Shown here: positions 8,878-17,544 of the stretch, piece by piece
How the letters are laid out: every line of letters starts with the position of its first letter
How positions within the stretch are numbered: the stretch's first letter is position 1
Assembly (NCBI GenBank): GCA_947258385.1
Contig: CAMYII010000061.1
Location: forward strand, 1 to 51,127
Length of the DNA stretch: 51,127 bases
Reading direction: 5' to 3'
Origin: Acidiferrobacterales bacterium
GTDB lineage: Bacteria > Pseudomonadota > Gammaproteobacteria > Acidiferrobacterales > SZUA-150
Made by a program: the position numbers and the translations under genes
The notes under the pieces: generated by a model
The model's input: only the letters and a program-made list of their open reading frames with translations
Databases searched by the model: none
Told to the model about the DNA's origin: nothing

Positions 8878-9023
8878 CCTTGGCCTTCGCGGCACTAGGG
8901 CTTCCTTGTCCGTCGGCCGCTCGCGCCCATCCTTGGGCTTCCGCGGCACTAGGGCTTCCTTGTCCGTCGGCCGCTCGCGCCCTTCCTTGGGCTTCCGCGG
9001 CACTAGGACTTCCTTGTCCGTCG
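8878..9023. repeat. Tandem repeat, nearly three units of 53-54 bp
   Basis: The units begin at 8878, 8931 and 8985. Each starts CCTTGG and contains CGCGGCACTAGG and TTCCTTGTCCGTCG. The third unit is cut short at about 9023. The units are nearly identical, so the expansion is recent. The three other copies of the dispersed repeat lack this array. Confidence 0.85.
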
Positions 9024-9098
9024 CACACCGCGGCTTGCTCCGAAAAACAAACACTTGCGTGTTTGATTTTCGATGCGGCGCATCCTTAGCGGCGCTTG

Positions 9099-9122
9099 GC
9101 AGGGTGTTTTTCAACACCCTGC
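9099..9122 (-). terminator. Hairpin directly after chrA
   Basis: A perfect 10-base-pair stem (GCAGGGTGTT/AACACCCTGC) closed by a GAAA loop on the minus strand begins at the chrA stop codon. No T-run follows. It is the terminal structure of repeat copy 1 and may stabilise or end the chrA transcript. Confidence 0.5.
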
Positions 9123-10357
9123 TAATAAAGCAACAATCCCGCAATCCCAGCCGCAGGAATGATCCAGATCACCTGCACGCGCAGACGCAACAATGCAACC
9201 AGGGCGGCCGCGCAGATCAGCATGGACACCCATAAGGCACCGCCCTCGACCGATGCCGTCCTGCCCACCACGACCGCCGCGGCGAAGATCATGCCCACCA
9301 CGGCCGGGCGTACGCCCCCAAGCGCGGCCCTGATCACGGGCGAATGTTTAATCCGCTCCATGGCATGGGTCCCGGACAACATCAGGAGAATGGGTGGCGA
9401 GAAGATGCCGACGGTAGCCACAACCGCACCGGCCAGGCCGGCGACCTTGTAGCCGATAAACGCGGCGCTGATCAAAATCGGTCCCGGGGTGATCTGGCCC
9501 ATGGCGATCGCGTCGACGAATTCCTGTTGCGTGACCCAGCCCTGGCCGGCGACAACGATCTCCTGAATCAGTGGCACGAATACGTAGCCACCGCCAAACA
9601 ACATCACGCTCATGCCGGCAAACGTCACGAACAACTTGCCGAGCATGCCGAGCTCAAAAGCGAAAAACTGGCTCATGAACAGAGGGGCGGCAACCAGCAC
9701 AGAGGGTTTGGAGCCGCCCTTGTCGGATGGACCGTCCGCCTCCGGGGGCGGCGGTGGCTTTGTTTGCGGGTTGGTGTCGGCCTTTCGGAACAGCGCCCAG
9801 CCGATCACACCGGCGGAAAGGATAATGATCACAGTAATGAAGAAGCCGCCCACGCCAAGCAAAAGCCCGGCGGCCGCCAGCATGATCAAGCCCTCACGGA
9901 TGCCGGTAACGGCCTTGCGGCTCATGGCCCATGCCGTGCTGACAATGATCGCGGTGACGGCGGGAATGAAACCCATGAAGAGCTTATCCACCACCGGCAG
10001 CTGTCCCCACGTAAGGTAGGCAATCGTCAGGGACACGATCAGCACGAAAGACGGCAGAATCACTGCCACCGCGCTGACACAGGCCCCCGAGGCGCCCCGC
10101 AGGCGATAGCCGACAAAAGCAACGACGTTGACCGCCACCGGGCCTGGGAGGATCGACGCCAGGGAGATACCGTCCAGCATGTCTTCGTGGCGGAGCAATT
10201 TGCGACGTTCCACGATCATCTGCTCGACCACCGAGATCAGTGCCATGAAGCCGCCAAAGGCGGTGCCGCCTATCTTGAGGAAGGTCCAGAAAAGTAAAAA
10301 AAGAGATACCTGTCCCGTCGGCGATTGTTGGGCTGCTGTCCCAGCATGCTTAGACAT
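9122..10357 (-). CDS. chrA: Chromate transporter, long-chain CHR family
   Basis: Inner-membrane transporter of the CHR family. Characterised long members export chromate with proton motive force. The 411 residues comprise two homologous CHR halves of about six membrane segments each, joined by a hydrophilic proline-rich linker (about 195-220). Each half carries the duplicated signature: FGG (FLKIGGTAFGG and MLFGGGYVF) and PGP (ASILPGPVAVN and GQITPGPILIS). The start is backed by a GGAG site 8 bases upstream. No chrB regulator or other metal-resistance gene is adjacent. A short dyad lies just upstream. Actual chromate specificity cannot be read from sequence. Confidence 0.9.
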   Translation of the reverse strand: MSKHAGTAAQQSPTGQVSLFLLFWTFLKIGGTAFGGFMALISVVEQMIVERRKLLRHEDMLDGISLASILPGPVAVNVVAFVGYRLRGASGACVSAVAVILPSFVLIVSLTIAYLTWGQLPVVDKLFMGFIPAVTAIIVSTAWAMSRKAVTGIREGLIMLAAAGLLLGVGGFFITVIIILSAGVIGWALFRKADTNPQTKPPPPPEADGPSDKGGSKPSVLVAAPLFMSQFFAFELGMLGKLFVTFAGMSVMLFGGGYVFVPLIQEIVVAGQGWVTQQEFVDAIAMGQITPGPILISAAFIGYKVAGLAGAVVATVGIFSPPILLMLSGTHAMERIKHSPVIRAALGGVRPAVVGMIFAAAVVVGRTASVEGGALWVSMLICAAALVALLRLRVQVIWIIPAAGIAGLLLY

Positions 10358-10958
10358 CCTGACTCCATTTAGAATGAGTGATGACTCACTTCCGTTTTAA
10401 TCCTGGCCCGACGCGACCCGCCACACCCCGCGCGGCGGTGTTAATGAGCTGTAACCATACCCACTCTTAAGCATTGCCCCGAATCGGGCTTGCTGCACTA
10501 CCGCTAGCCAAGTGCGCAGCGGCCGTTTGTCGGTTTTGCTGTACCACTAAACCCGGGCGGACCACCCCGTCGGCGTGCCCGTCGCCGGAGCGAGAACCTG
10601 TTTTGCCCTGGATCAGAGGCGGAGACGTTGCCCGGTCGGCTCCTCTTAGGATCGGCCATAAGGTGTTGCCACACTCAATAACCGAGTAATTTGGTAGGCT
10701 ACATCGCCGTTTATCAGAGAACTATTGACCGCTCATCGTGAATCTGCATTCAACACGCGCCCCTGCGCTAGCTTTGATCGGCTGTTCGACTAGGATTGAT
10801 TAAAGCAGAACCAGCTTTAGACAGGGACATTCCGTCTGCTATTCATTACCTGCCGCGTCTATGGAAGCCCGTAGCTGTGTGCACCGACGGAGTGCGTTTA
10901 CTTATGGATGGGTATCAGCGCAACAGCTTATAGGTTGCCAGGAATCCAGGAGGGCATA
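10358..10958. other. Intergenic region between chrA and phnD-like gene
   Basis: About 600 bases between divergent genes. The only structure I see is a 14-base dyad TGAGTGATGACTCA at 10375-10388, 18 bases before the chrA start, which could be an operator. No tRNA, transposase remnant or convincing ORF is visible. Promoters for both genes must lie here but I cannot place them. Confidence 0.4.
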
Positions 10959-11906
10959 ATGAACAGGATCTTCCGCTATGTGGTGCTACCACTGCTGGTG
11001 GCCTTTAGCATCACGCCAGCAGTCAAGGCAGAAAACAGTCTCCTGAAATTTTTCACCAACACCACGTCCAGCGAACCGGAAACAGCCGCGGCACAGAAGG
11101 TCGCGTTCCAGCCGCAAGCGGCCGTGGACGACAATATCGCCCAGGACATTACCGACACCAATGCGATCATATTCAGCGCACCGCCGAGGGAGACGCCGGA
11201 GGTGGGCCGCGAACGCTATGATTCGGTGGCCGAATACCTGTCAAAGGTGCTCGGCAAAAAAGTGGTTTACAAGCACCCGGGGACCTGGGGCGTTTACCGT
11301 ACCGAGATGTTGAAGGGCAACTATGACATCGTTTTCGACGGTCCGCACTTCAACAGCTACCGCATGGAGAACCTTGACCACAATATTCTGGCCAAGATGG
11401 AAATCAAACACCAGTTCGTGGTCATTATGCGCAAAGACGACAAGCGCTTCGGCAAGCTGAGCGAACTGGCCGGACGCACTTTCTGCACGCATGCGCCGCC
11501 GAACCTCGGAACGCTCACGCTGCTCAGCCAGTTCGAGAATCCAGCGCGCCAACCGGTGATTCGCAACACCAAAGGCTGGAAAAAAATCTATGACGGAGTC
11601 GTCGCGAGCAAGTGCGTCGCTGGCATACTGCCGGTCGCAAACCTGAACAAGTATGACCCGTCAAGGGCCAACAGCAGAACGATCTATACCCACCGGGCAC
11701 TGCCGAACCAGGCGTTTTCGGCCGGACCGCGGCTGACGCGCGAGGAGCAGATCAAGATAAGCCGCGCCCTGGTCGCCCCGGAAGCCAAGGAGCCGACCGC
11801 CAAGCTGCGCGCGGCCTACCGGGTTGGCAACAGCTTCATCAGCGCCAGCAATGAGGAATATCTCGGTGTCTCCGAGTACCTGAAAAACGAGTGGGGATAC
11901 TATTGA
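10959..11906 (+). CDS. PhnD-like phosphate/phosphonate-type substrate-binding protein
   Basis: Predicted periplasmic solute-binding protein of the PhnD family (ABC transporter type). The 315-residue protein has a signal peptide (basic MNRIFR, hydrophobic core, cleavage near VKA-EN), a low-complexity linker up to about residue 60, and the binding fold from FSAPPRE onward, including a YDIVFDGPHFNSYR hinge segment and a single disulfide-capable pair (Cys in RTFCTHAPPN and SKCVAGI). The ATG at 10959 follows an AGGAGG site and starts the signal peptide. An upstream start at 10908 adds no signal character. No permease or ATPase gene is nearby, so it may serve a distant transporter or act as a sensory receptor. 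A strong terminator follows. Confidence 0.8.
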   Translation: MNRIFRYVVLPLLVAFSITPAVKAENSLLKFFTNTTSSEPETAAAQKVAFQPQAAVDDNIAQDITDTNAIIFSAPPRETPEVGRERYDSVAEYLSKVLGKKVVYKHPGTWGVYRTEMLKGNYDIVFDGPHFNSYRMENLDHNILAKMEIKHQFVVIMRKDDKRFGKLSELAGRTFCTHAPPNLGTLTLLSQFENPARQPVIRNTKGWKKIYDGVVASKCVAGILPVANLNKYDPSRANSRTIYTHRALPNQAFSAGPRLTREEQIKISRALVAPEAKEPTAKLRAAYRVGNSFISASNEEYLGVSEYLKNEWGYY

Positions 11907-11932
11907 TTGCCCGATAATGCTTCGCAACTCCT

Positions 11933-11962
11933 GGCCAGCTACCCGTAGCTGGCCTTTTTTTT
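11933..11962 (+). terminator. Rho-independent terminator after phnD-like gene
   Basis: The perfect 9-base-pair stem GGCCAGCTA/TAGCTGGCC with loop CCCG is followed by eight T residues. It ends the phnD-like transcript before the convergent ubiI gene. Confidence 0.93.
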
Positions 11963-12006
11963 GCCCGACCGCAGGTACCCCGCCATTAGCATTTGACGAG
12001 CCGCTG

Positions 12007-13305
12007 CTAGAACCCGCGTGCACCGCGGGCAAGACGAGGCAGGTCACCGTCCATCCCCGCCGCCACACGCATGATCTTGTTTTTCAATGGCTGAGCGGCA
12101 TCGGTAAGATTCATGCCCAGATCCCGCAAATAAACGATCCCGGCATGCCGGGTACCGTACAACCGCTTGAAGCCGTCGGTGACCGCCAGCATGGCCGCGT
12201 TGTCGAACTTACGCCAGCGCTCGTAACGCCTTAACACGGCATATTGGCCGATGTCCTTTTGGGCGCCGTGGGCCTCGAGCAAAACCTCCGCGAGGACCGC
12301 GGCATCGGCGAATCCAAGATTGACCCCCTGCCCGGCAAGGGGGTGAACGCGGTGGGCGGCATCGCCAAGCAGTGCCACGCCCGGCTGCACATAGCCCTCG
12401 GCATGGGCAAGTGCCAGCGGAAACGCAGCCCGCGGGCCGACGGTCTCGACCAGCCCCAGTGCGTCGCCAAAGGCCTCCTGTAGCGCGGCCATAAAATCCC
12501 CGTCCTCGAGCGCCAGCAGTTGATCGGCGCGCGCCGTATCTGCGGACCAGACAATGGAACAACAATACTCATCATCCAGTGGCAGCATGGCCAGTGGTCC
12601 CGTCGGCAGAAAGCGCTGCCACGCGGTCTGCCGGTGCGGTTGACTCGTTTTGACGGTCGCAACAATCCCTTTCTGGTTGAATTCCCATCCGCGGCTGCGG
12701 ATGCCGGCAAGCCGGCGCACGAGCGATTGCGCACCGTCGGCACCCACCAGCACGCGGGCGCTCAACCGCTCCCCGGTCCGGGTAGTGAGCGCGACATGTG
12801 ACGGGGGCTGCTGCGGCAAATGGGCGCGCCTGCCCTGGGCGCTGCGCGCGGCCGGCGCGACACCCCCCAAGTCCCGCTCGATGCCCTGCAAGGCCATGGG
12901 ACAGAGATAACGGATATTGGAGAAGTCCTGCATGCGCCTGTGCAAGGCCTGCACGATTACGCTGTTTTCGATGATGTAGCCCAGCTCCGGCTGACCGATG
13001 TCAGCGCTGTCAAAATGGATACTGCCGGCACCCGCGGCATCCCACACGCGCATCTCGCGGATGGGTGCGAGCCGCCGTTCTTCCATCGCCGGCCAGGCGC
13101 CGACGGCTTCAAAAATAGCACGTGTCGCCAGGGTGATGGCGCTGACGCGCAGGTCGTAGCCTTGTTCAGGGGGTGGTGAGGCCGGCAACGGTTCCAGGAC
13201 GGCGACACGCAACGCGGTGTTACCCAAAGCGCAGGCAAGCGTCGAACCCACCATGCCGCCGCCTGCGATCACGACATCGTAGTCGATGTGCATAGCCTCT
13301 CGCAT
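12007..13305 (-). CDS. ubiI: FAD-dependent ubiquinone hydroxylase UbiI/VisC type
   Basis: Flavoprotein monooxygenase that hydroxylates the aromatic ring in ubiquinone biosynthesis (C5 position in characterised UbiI). It has the Rossmann FAD motif VIAGGGMVGSTLACAL near the N-terminus, the GAD motif VLVGADGAQS (about 186-195) and the second FAD motif LLGDAAHRVHPLAGQGVNLGF typical of UbiI/VisC. Residues about 145-168 form an R/A/P/Q-rich insertion compared with E. coli UbiI, placed before the GAD segment. At 432 residues it is correspondingly a little long. Met5 (13293) is an alternative start. It is last in the ygfB-pepP-ubiH-ubiI operon, 7 bases after ubiH, in the E. coli gene order. Confidence 0.88.
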   Translation of the reverse strand: MREAMHIDYDVVIAGGGMVGSTLACALGNTALRVAVLEPLPASPPPEQGYDLRVSAITLATRAIFEAVGAWPAMEERRLAPIREMRVWDAAGAGSIHFDSADIGQPELGYIIENSVIVQALHRRMQDFSNIRYLCPMALQGIERDLGGVAPAARSAQGRRAHLPQQPPSHVALTTRTGERLSARVLVGADGAQSLVRRLAGIRSRGWEFNQKGIVATVKTSQPHRQTAWQRFLPTGPLAMLPLDDEYCCSIVWSADTARADQLLALEDGDFMAALQEAFGDALGLVETVGPRAAFPLALAHAEGYVQPGVALLGDAAHRVHPLAGQGVNLGFADAAVLAEVLLEAHGAQKDIGQYAVLRRYERWRKFDNAAMLAVTDGFKRLYGTRHAGIVYLRDLGMNLTDAAQPLKNKIMRVAAGMDGDLPRLARGARGF

Positions 13306-13312
13306 TGCCGCG

Positions 13313-14575
13313 CTACGGCGATAAAGGCAAACCGCGCGCCAGGCGCGGCAACCGTCCGTGCAAACCGCTGGTGCGACGGGTGAACGCCCGCTTCAACGAC
13401 GGCAGTATATCGACGCCGAGCAGGCCGAGGTTGCGGGCGAGCATCAAGGGAGGGAACGCGTTGGAGAATACGCGCACCAGGCCGTCGGTGAACGCGGTGA
13501 CAAGCAGATTGTCCCCCCGCCGCCAGCGCGCATACTCGCGCAGCACCGGCATGGTGCCGGGGTCGTCGCCCGCCGCCACCGCATCGGACAACACCTGGGC
13601 CAGCGTCGCCACGTCGCGCAGACCGAGATTGAAACCCTGCCCGGCGACCGGATGCACGGCGTGGGCCGCGTTACCGATGAGCACCACACGCGGACGGATA
13701 TGTTCCCGCCGCTGTGTGAGGAGCAGCGGATAGGACTGCCGCTTGCCCACGCGCTTGAACTGACCCAAACGCTGACCAAAACGTGCCTGAAGCCGTGCGA
13801 GAAACTCCGCATCGCTCCAGCCAAGTATTGTGTCCGCCTCTTGCGGGCGCGCGCTCCAGACCACCGCACAGCGCGAGGGGTCCATGGGCAGAATCGCCAA
13901 GGGTCCGGTCTCGGTGAAGCGTTCGTAGGCGGTCGCCTCGTGGTCCCGGCCCGGCGTGACATTGGTGACGATGGCGCTCTGCTGATAATCGATGCGCCGC
14001 GCCGGCAGGCCAAGCGCGTCGGCAATCCCGGAGCGACCCCCGTCGGCCACCACCACCAGGCGGGTACGCAACCGCTGCGTGGTCTGATCGCGCCGGATCG
14101 TGCACAACGCGGCCTCGGGCCCCGGCTCGACCGATACCACTTCCGCCGGACAGAGCAGCGTCACCCGCGGCAGGGCATCGAGGGCCTGCAGCAGGGCCGT
14201 CCCGACGGCGCGGCTGGCCGCGACATATCCAAGCGCCTCGACCCCGGCATCGGCGGCCGCCAGGCGGGCGATGCCGAAATGCCCGCGGTCTGAGATGTGA
14301 ATGCGGCGTATGGGGTAGGCACCGTTGGCCTCGATGTCATCCCACACCCCCATCGCCTCGAAGATACGGCGCGAGCCGTAGGCCAGCGCGATGGTGCGAT
14401 CATCATAGCTGGGCTGCGCCGATGACCCCAGAGGGATCGCCTCCACCACGGCGACGCGCAGATCGCTGCCGCCGAGCGCACAGGCCAGGCTGGCGCCCAC
14501 CAGACCACCACCGATGATCAAGACGTCGTGATCGAACTGTGTACCGTTTTCCTGCATGAGAGCAACATTAACCAC
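13313..14575 (-). CDS. ubiH: 2-octaprenyl-6-methoxyphenol hydroxylase UbiH
   Basis: FAD monooxygenase of ubiquinone biosynthesis (C1 hydroxylation in characterised UbiH). Motifs: LIIGGGLVGASLACALGG (FAD), LVVVADGGRSG (GD-like), and LIGNAAHAVHPVAGQGFNLGLRDV, whose NAA and GFNLGLRDV spelling separates UbiH from UbiI. The length of 420 residues is usual. The start at 14575 is a GTG. An ATG at residue 7 (14557) is an alternative. It lies between pepP (12-base gap) and ubiI (7-base gap), so the three are co-transcribed. Confidence 0.9.
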   Translation of the reverse strand: MVNVALMQENGTQFDHDVLIIGGGLVGASLACALGGSDLRVAVVEAIPLGSSAQPSYDDRTIALAYGSRRIFEAMGVWDDIEANGAYPIRRIHISDRGHFGIARLAAADAGVEALGYVAASRAVGTALLQALDALPRVTLLCPAEVVSVEPGPEAALCTIRRDQTTQRLRTRLVVVADGGRSGIADALGLPARRIDYQQSAIVTNVTPGRDHEATAYERFTETGPLAILPMDPSRCAVVWSARPQEADTILGWSDAEFLARLQARFGQRLGQFKRVGKRQSYPLLLTQRREHIRPRVVLIGNAAHAVHPVAGQGFNLGLRDVATLAQVLSDAVAAGDDPGTMPVLREYARWRRGDNLLVTAFTDGLVRVFSNAFPPLMLARNLGLLGVDILPSLKRAFTRRTSGLHGRLPRLARGLPLSP

Positions 14576-14587
14576 GCCTTGCGCCGC

Positions 14588-15904
14588 CTACTGTTTGCGG
14601 CCCTCCCTCATCAAGGATTCGATTTCCTCAATGCCTTTCGGCACATCGTCACTCAGGACCTCACTGTCCTGACGCGTCACCAGCACATCGTCTTCGATGC
14701 GCACGCCGATGTTCCACCAACGCTCGTCGATGCCCTCGCTGCCGCTGCCAATATACAGTCCCGGCTCGACTGTCATCACCATGCCCGGTTCCAGCAGCCG
14801 CCAGGCCTCGGCGACCTTGTAATCACCGACGTCGTGCACATCCATGCCAAGCCAGTGGCCGGTACGGTGCATATAAAAGCGCTTGTAATCACCATTCTCT
14901 ATCAAGCCATCGGTATCGCCGTTAAGCAGCTTGAGTGCCCTGAGTCCGTCCACCAATATCCTTACCGCCGTATCGTGCGGGTCATTCCAGTGATTGCCCG
15001 GCCTGACCTGGTCGATCGCCGCAAGCTGCGCCGCTAACACCAGTTCGTAAATGGCCTTCTGTTCGCCGCTGAACTTACCGTTGACCGGGAAGGTGCGCGT
15101 AATGTCGGCTGCGTAGCCGTCGATTTCAGCGCCGGCATCAATGAGGAGCACGTCACCATCGTTCAGTCTGGCATCATTTTGCGTATAGTGAAGAATGCAG
15201 CCATTGGCGCCACCGCCTACAATCGGAGGATAGGCAGGAAAGGGGCTCCCCCCTTTTCTGAATTCATAAAGCAATTCGGCCTCGATTTCGTATTCCATCA
15301 TGCCCGGCTTGCACGTCTGCATCGCCCGTCTGTGGGCCCTGGCCGAGACCTTGGCAGCGCGCTTCATTAAGCGAATTTCCTCCGGGCGCTTGATCAACCG
15401 CATTTCATGCACGATGTGGTCGAGGTTGACATATTCGCCCGGATCGTGGACCCCGTTGCGGGACTTGGCGCGTACCTCATTGACCCACCCCATCAGCCGC
15501 CTGTCGAACTCGGGGTAACGCCCCATGCTGCAGAACACCTTGTCACGGTTTTCCAACAGCCCCGGCAGAATATCGTCGATGTCAGTGATCGGGAATGAGT
15601 CATCAGCGCCGTATTGCTCATCGGCGCCCTCCTGACCGGCGCGCAGTCCCTCCCAGATCTCCTTCTCCGGATTTTTTTCCCTACAAAACAGGATGTACTC
15701 GCCGTACTGGCGGCCGGGCACAAGTACCGCGACCGCGTCAGGTTCGGGGAAGTGGGTCAGGTAATAAAAGTCGCTGTCGGGCCGGAACGGAAAATCCACA
15801 TCCCGGTTGCGATTGCGCACGGGCGCCGAGGGTATGATAGCGATGCCGCCGCCCATGTGTTGCATGACCTCACGACGCCGCCTGGCAAAGATTTCTGCGT
15901 CCAT
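14588..15904 (-). CDS. pepP: Xaa-Pro aminopeptidase P
   Basis: Cytosolic dimanganese peptidase releasing N-terminal residues before proline. The protein has an N-terminal AMP_N domain (about 1-135, with NRDVDFPFRPDSDFYYLTHF-like sequence) and a C-terminal pita-bread domain with the five metal ligands in LLIDAGAEIDGYAADITRT (two Asp), GHWLGMDVHD (His), MVMTVEPGLY (Glu) and GVRIEDDVLV (Glu). I use the ATG at 15904, which matches the family N-terminus. A GTG at 15925 would add seven residues. In gammaproteobacteria pepP stands between ygfB and ubiH exactly as here. Confidence 0.94.
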   Translation of the reverse strand: MDAEIFARRRREVMQHMGGGIAIIPSAPVRNRNRDVDFPFRPDSDFYYLTHFPEPDAVAVLVPGRQYGEYILFCREKNPEKEIWEGLRAGQEGADEQYGADDSFPITDIDDILPGLLENRDKVFCSMGRYPEFDRRLMGWVNEVRAKSRNGVHDPGEYVNLDHIVHEMRLIKRPEEIRLMKRAAKVSARAHRRAMQTCKPGMMEYEIEAELLYEFRKGGSPFPAYPPIVGGGANGCILHYTQNDARLNDGDVLLIDAGAEIDGYAADITRTFPVNGKFSGEQKAIYELVLAAQLAAIDQVRPGNHWNDPHDTAVRILVDGLRALKLLNGDTDGLIENGDYKRFYMHRTGHWLGMDVHDVGDYKVAEAWRLLEPGMVMTVEPGLYIGSGSEGIDERWWNIGVRIEDDVLVTRQDSEVLSDDVPKGIEEIESLMREGRKQ

Positions 15905-16037
15905 TTTCCCATTATGCCTGAACACGCTGACAGGTGCGAAGGCACCCGCAATGCAAAAACCGTGAAGCGAGGGTGCCTTTGGCCGGCCGACACACCGTCA
16001 TGCCGCCACCGACTCATCGGACCGGCAGGTGGGGGGT

Positions 16038-16574
16038 TCAGGCCTTTGGCGGGGTCGTGCGCCGCTCATCGAATATGGCCTGCACACCCACTCGCACATA
16101 TTCCCTGAGCTCCGTGAAATCGCGCTCTTGTTCTTCGGACTGGCCCTCACCCATCATGACATCGGAGATCTTGACCAGATCCCGGAAAACCTCGGCGGCA
16201 TCACCATGCAGCCCGTGTTCAGTAGCGGCACCGCCGGCAACCAGCCCGAGAACATAACCGCGAACCCACTCCGCCAGCGCGTCGACGCGTTGCGAGAGCG
16301 CGCAATCGTCTGAAGGAAGCAGTAAATCGAACTCAAACCCCGGACCCATTAGCTGGCCTATGATGTGCTCATGCAGCACAAGGAGTGACTTCGACAACGA
16401 CTTTGCCTCTTCTTTGCGCTCGCCGGCAATCTCACCCAGCAACAGCGGCACCCACGCCGTGGCCTGTTTCCCGCCGGCGGCGCATATCACTCCACAGACA
16501 ATGCCGTGCGCCTCGGCAGCGTCCATCGATGCACCGGCGCGCCGCAGCGCCCGGCTGAGTACATCATATTCCAT
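16038..16574 (-). CDS. ygfB: YgfB/UPF0149 family protein
   Basis: Small all-helical protein of the UPF0149 family (YgfB/YecA), 178 residues from the ATG at 16574. In Pseudomonas aeruginosa YgfB is reported to affect beta-lactam resistance by modulating ampDh3 expression. Its role here is unknown. Family hallmarks are the early AHGIVCGVIC segment and the later LAEWVRGYVLGL stretch. The longer reading to 16769 would run into the divergent TIGR02449 gene and adds low-complexity sequence, so I reject it. It is first in the operon with pepP, ubiH and ubiI. Confidence 0.9.
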   Translation of the reverse strand: MEYDVLSRALRRAGASMDAAEAHGIVCGVICAAGGKQATAWVPLLLGEIAGERKEEAKSLSKSLLVLHEHIIGQLMGPGFEFDLLLPSDDCALSQRVDALAEWVRGYVLGLVAGGAATEHGLHGDAAEVFRDLVKISDVMMGEGQSEEQERDFTELREYVRVGVQAIFDERRTTPPKA

Positions 16575-16783
16575 GGCCTGAGTCGGTCCGCCCAACGATT
16601 GAACCCCCAACACCGGCGCCCCGGAACCGCCCGGGACCCGGCCTGAATCGCCGCCGGTGGCGCGCACATGGCCGGCGCCCTTGAAAACCCGCAGCAACGC
16701 CGATAAACACGGTGGTAGGCGTTGACCCGCCCTCCGCACAGTCCTATATTGATACCAGGCAATTGCCACAAGCAGGTAGTGCT

Positions 16784-16990
16784 GTGTCCAACGATGATCT
16801 GAGAAATCTTGAAGACCGAATCGACGCCCTGATCGAGGCTTGCCAGCACCTTAAAAAAGAGAATAACAGTCTGAAGTCTGAAAAGGAAAATCTGATGGAG
16901 GAGCGCGCCAGACTGGTGGAAAAAACCCAGACCGCACGCGCCCGTATCGAGTCTATGATCGACCGTCTCAAGGCCCTGGAGCGCGCTTAG
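16784..16990 (+). CDS. TIGR02449 family coiled-coil protein
   Basis: A 68-residue protein, nearly all one predicted coiled coil (LRNLEDRIDALIEACQHL through MIDRLKALERA). It fits TIGR02449, a short family that commonly precedes zapA in gammaproteobacteria and resembles ZapB in size and shape. A role next to ZapA in Z-ring assembly is inference. I chose the GTG at 16784. Another GTG at 16712 would add 24 residues with no family similarity. It ends 3 bases before zapA, indicating an operon. Confidence 0.8.
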   Translation: MSNDDLRNLEDRIDALIEACQHLKKENNSLKSEKENLMEERARLVEKTQTARARIESMIDRLKALERA

Positions 16991-16993
16991 ACC

Positions 16994-17287
16994 ATGAAAA
17001 CCTCGCCCGAGGGCGTCGTCGTCAAAATTATGGGCAAAGATCTCATGGTGGCTTGCCCGGAGGATGAGCGCGAGTCCTTGATTGTTGCCGCCAATTACCT
17101 CGACCGGAAGATGCGGGAAATCCACAACACCGGTAAAGTCATCGGCGCCGAGCGCTGCGCGATCATGGCCGCGCTTAACATCGCCAATGAATTACTGCAA
17201 CTGCAAAAGTACAGCGGGCTGCCGCCGGAAACGAGCCAAAAATTGCGGGTATTGCAAAACAAGATCGATTCCGTGCTAAATCCATAG
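16994..17287 (+). CDS. zapA: Cell division protein ZapA
   Basis: Cytoplasmic protein that binds FtsZ and bundles protofilaments at the Z-ring. The 97 residues match the ZapA family: N-terminal beta part with VVVKIMGKDLMVACPEDE, then the helix AANYLDRKMREI and a C-terminal coiled coil (ALNIANELLQLQK onward). The position, just upstream of 6S RNA and fau, is the conserved E. coli arrangement. Confidence 0.93.
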   Translation: MKTSPEGVVVKIMGKDLMVACPEDERESLIVAANYLDRKMREIHNTGKVIGAERCAIMAALNIANELLQLQKYSGLPPETSQKLRVLQNKIDSVLNP

Positions 17288-17332
17288 TGGCAAACGGTTG
17301 CAGGCCGCCTCGGTTTGCGGAGATAATTGTCC

Positions 17333-17520
17333 TTGCCCTCTGCCGTGTTCGTGTTGTCCTGGTAAATCCTTTGGACCTATAAGTTATGTTTCGGGAGCCA
17401 GAGAGCAGATACCGTTGAGCAAGTCCGTCGCGAGCGGAAAGCCTGAGGTATCTCCGAGGCACCCACTCTTGAACCTTCGGTTCAAGGCGAAGGGGCAGCA
17501 CGGCACAGGCGGAGGGTCTT
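17333..17520 (+). ncRNA. ssrS: 6S RNA
   Basis: Regulatory RNA that binds sigma70 RNA polymerase holoenzyme and lowers transcription in stationary phase. The region between zapA and fau is the conserved 6S site. The closing stem pairs CCCTCTGCC (17336-17344) with GGCGGAGGG near 17509-17516, a large central asymmetric region lies between, and the apical arm carries CTTGAACCTTCGGTTCAAGG, very close to the CTTGAACCAAGGGTTCAAGG arm of E. coli 6S. The exact ends are estimated. fau follows after 24 bases, consistent with co-transcription as in E. coli. Confidence 0.9.
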
Positions 17521-17544
17521 ATTCCACCCCGATTCAGTGGCACC

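Larger units (their letters stand above)
8743..9122 (-). repeat. Dispersed intergenic repeat, copy 1 (complex)
   Basis: This fills most of the gap between chrA and the APS-kinase fusion. Read on the minus strand it starts with a hairpin touching the chrA stop codon, then a conserved block containing GATGCGCCGCATCGAAAATC and a GTGTTTG motif, then a tandem array, then a block with GAGAAGCGGTACAGGGATGT and CTAAGGATGCAAAAAGG, and ends in a palindromic AAAAAGTCC/GGCCTTTTT hairpin. The same blocks recur at 20054-20170, 38238-38345 and 39475-39700. No transposase is present. The other part of the gap (8558-8742) holds only the upstream region of the fusion gene. Confidence 0.75.

Noticed and set aside
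8878-9023. CRISPR-like array
   Set aside because: The units are contiguous with no unique spacers, and there are no cas genes.
8737-9144. A 135-codon minus-strand frame with 18-residue tandem repeats (PTDKEALVPRKPK)
   Set aside because: It is the 54-bp DNA repeat read in one frame. Other frames across the array are open as well, and the dispersed repeat lacks such a frame in its other copies. It also runs into the chrA 3' end.
9344-10297. A 317-codon plus-strand frame inside chrA
   Set aside because: Antisense shadow rich in H, R, D and G with no domain. The chrA reading has clear CHR motifs.
10474-10689. A 71-codon plus-strand frame in the chrA/phnD gap
   Set aside because: No family, no ribosome-binding site, and composition like noncoding flanks.
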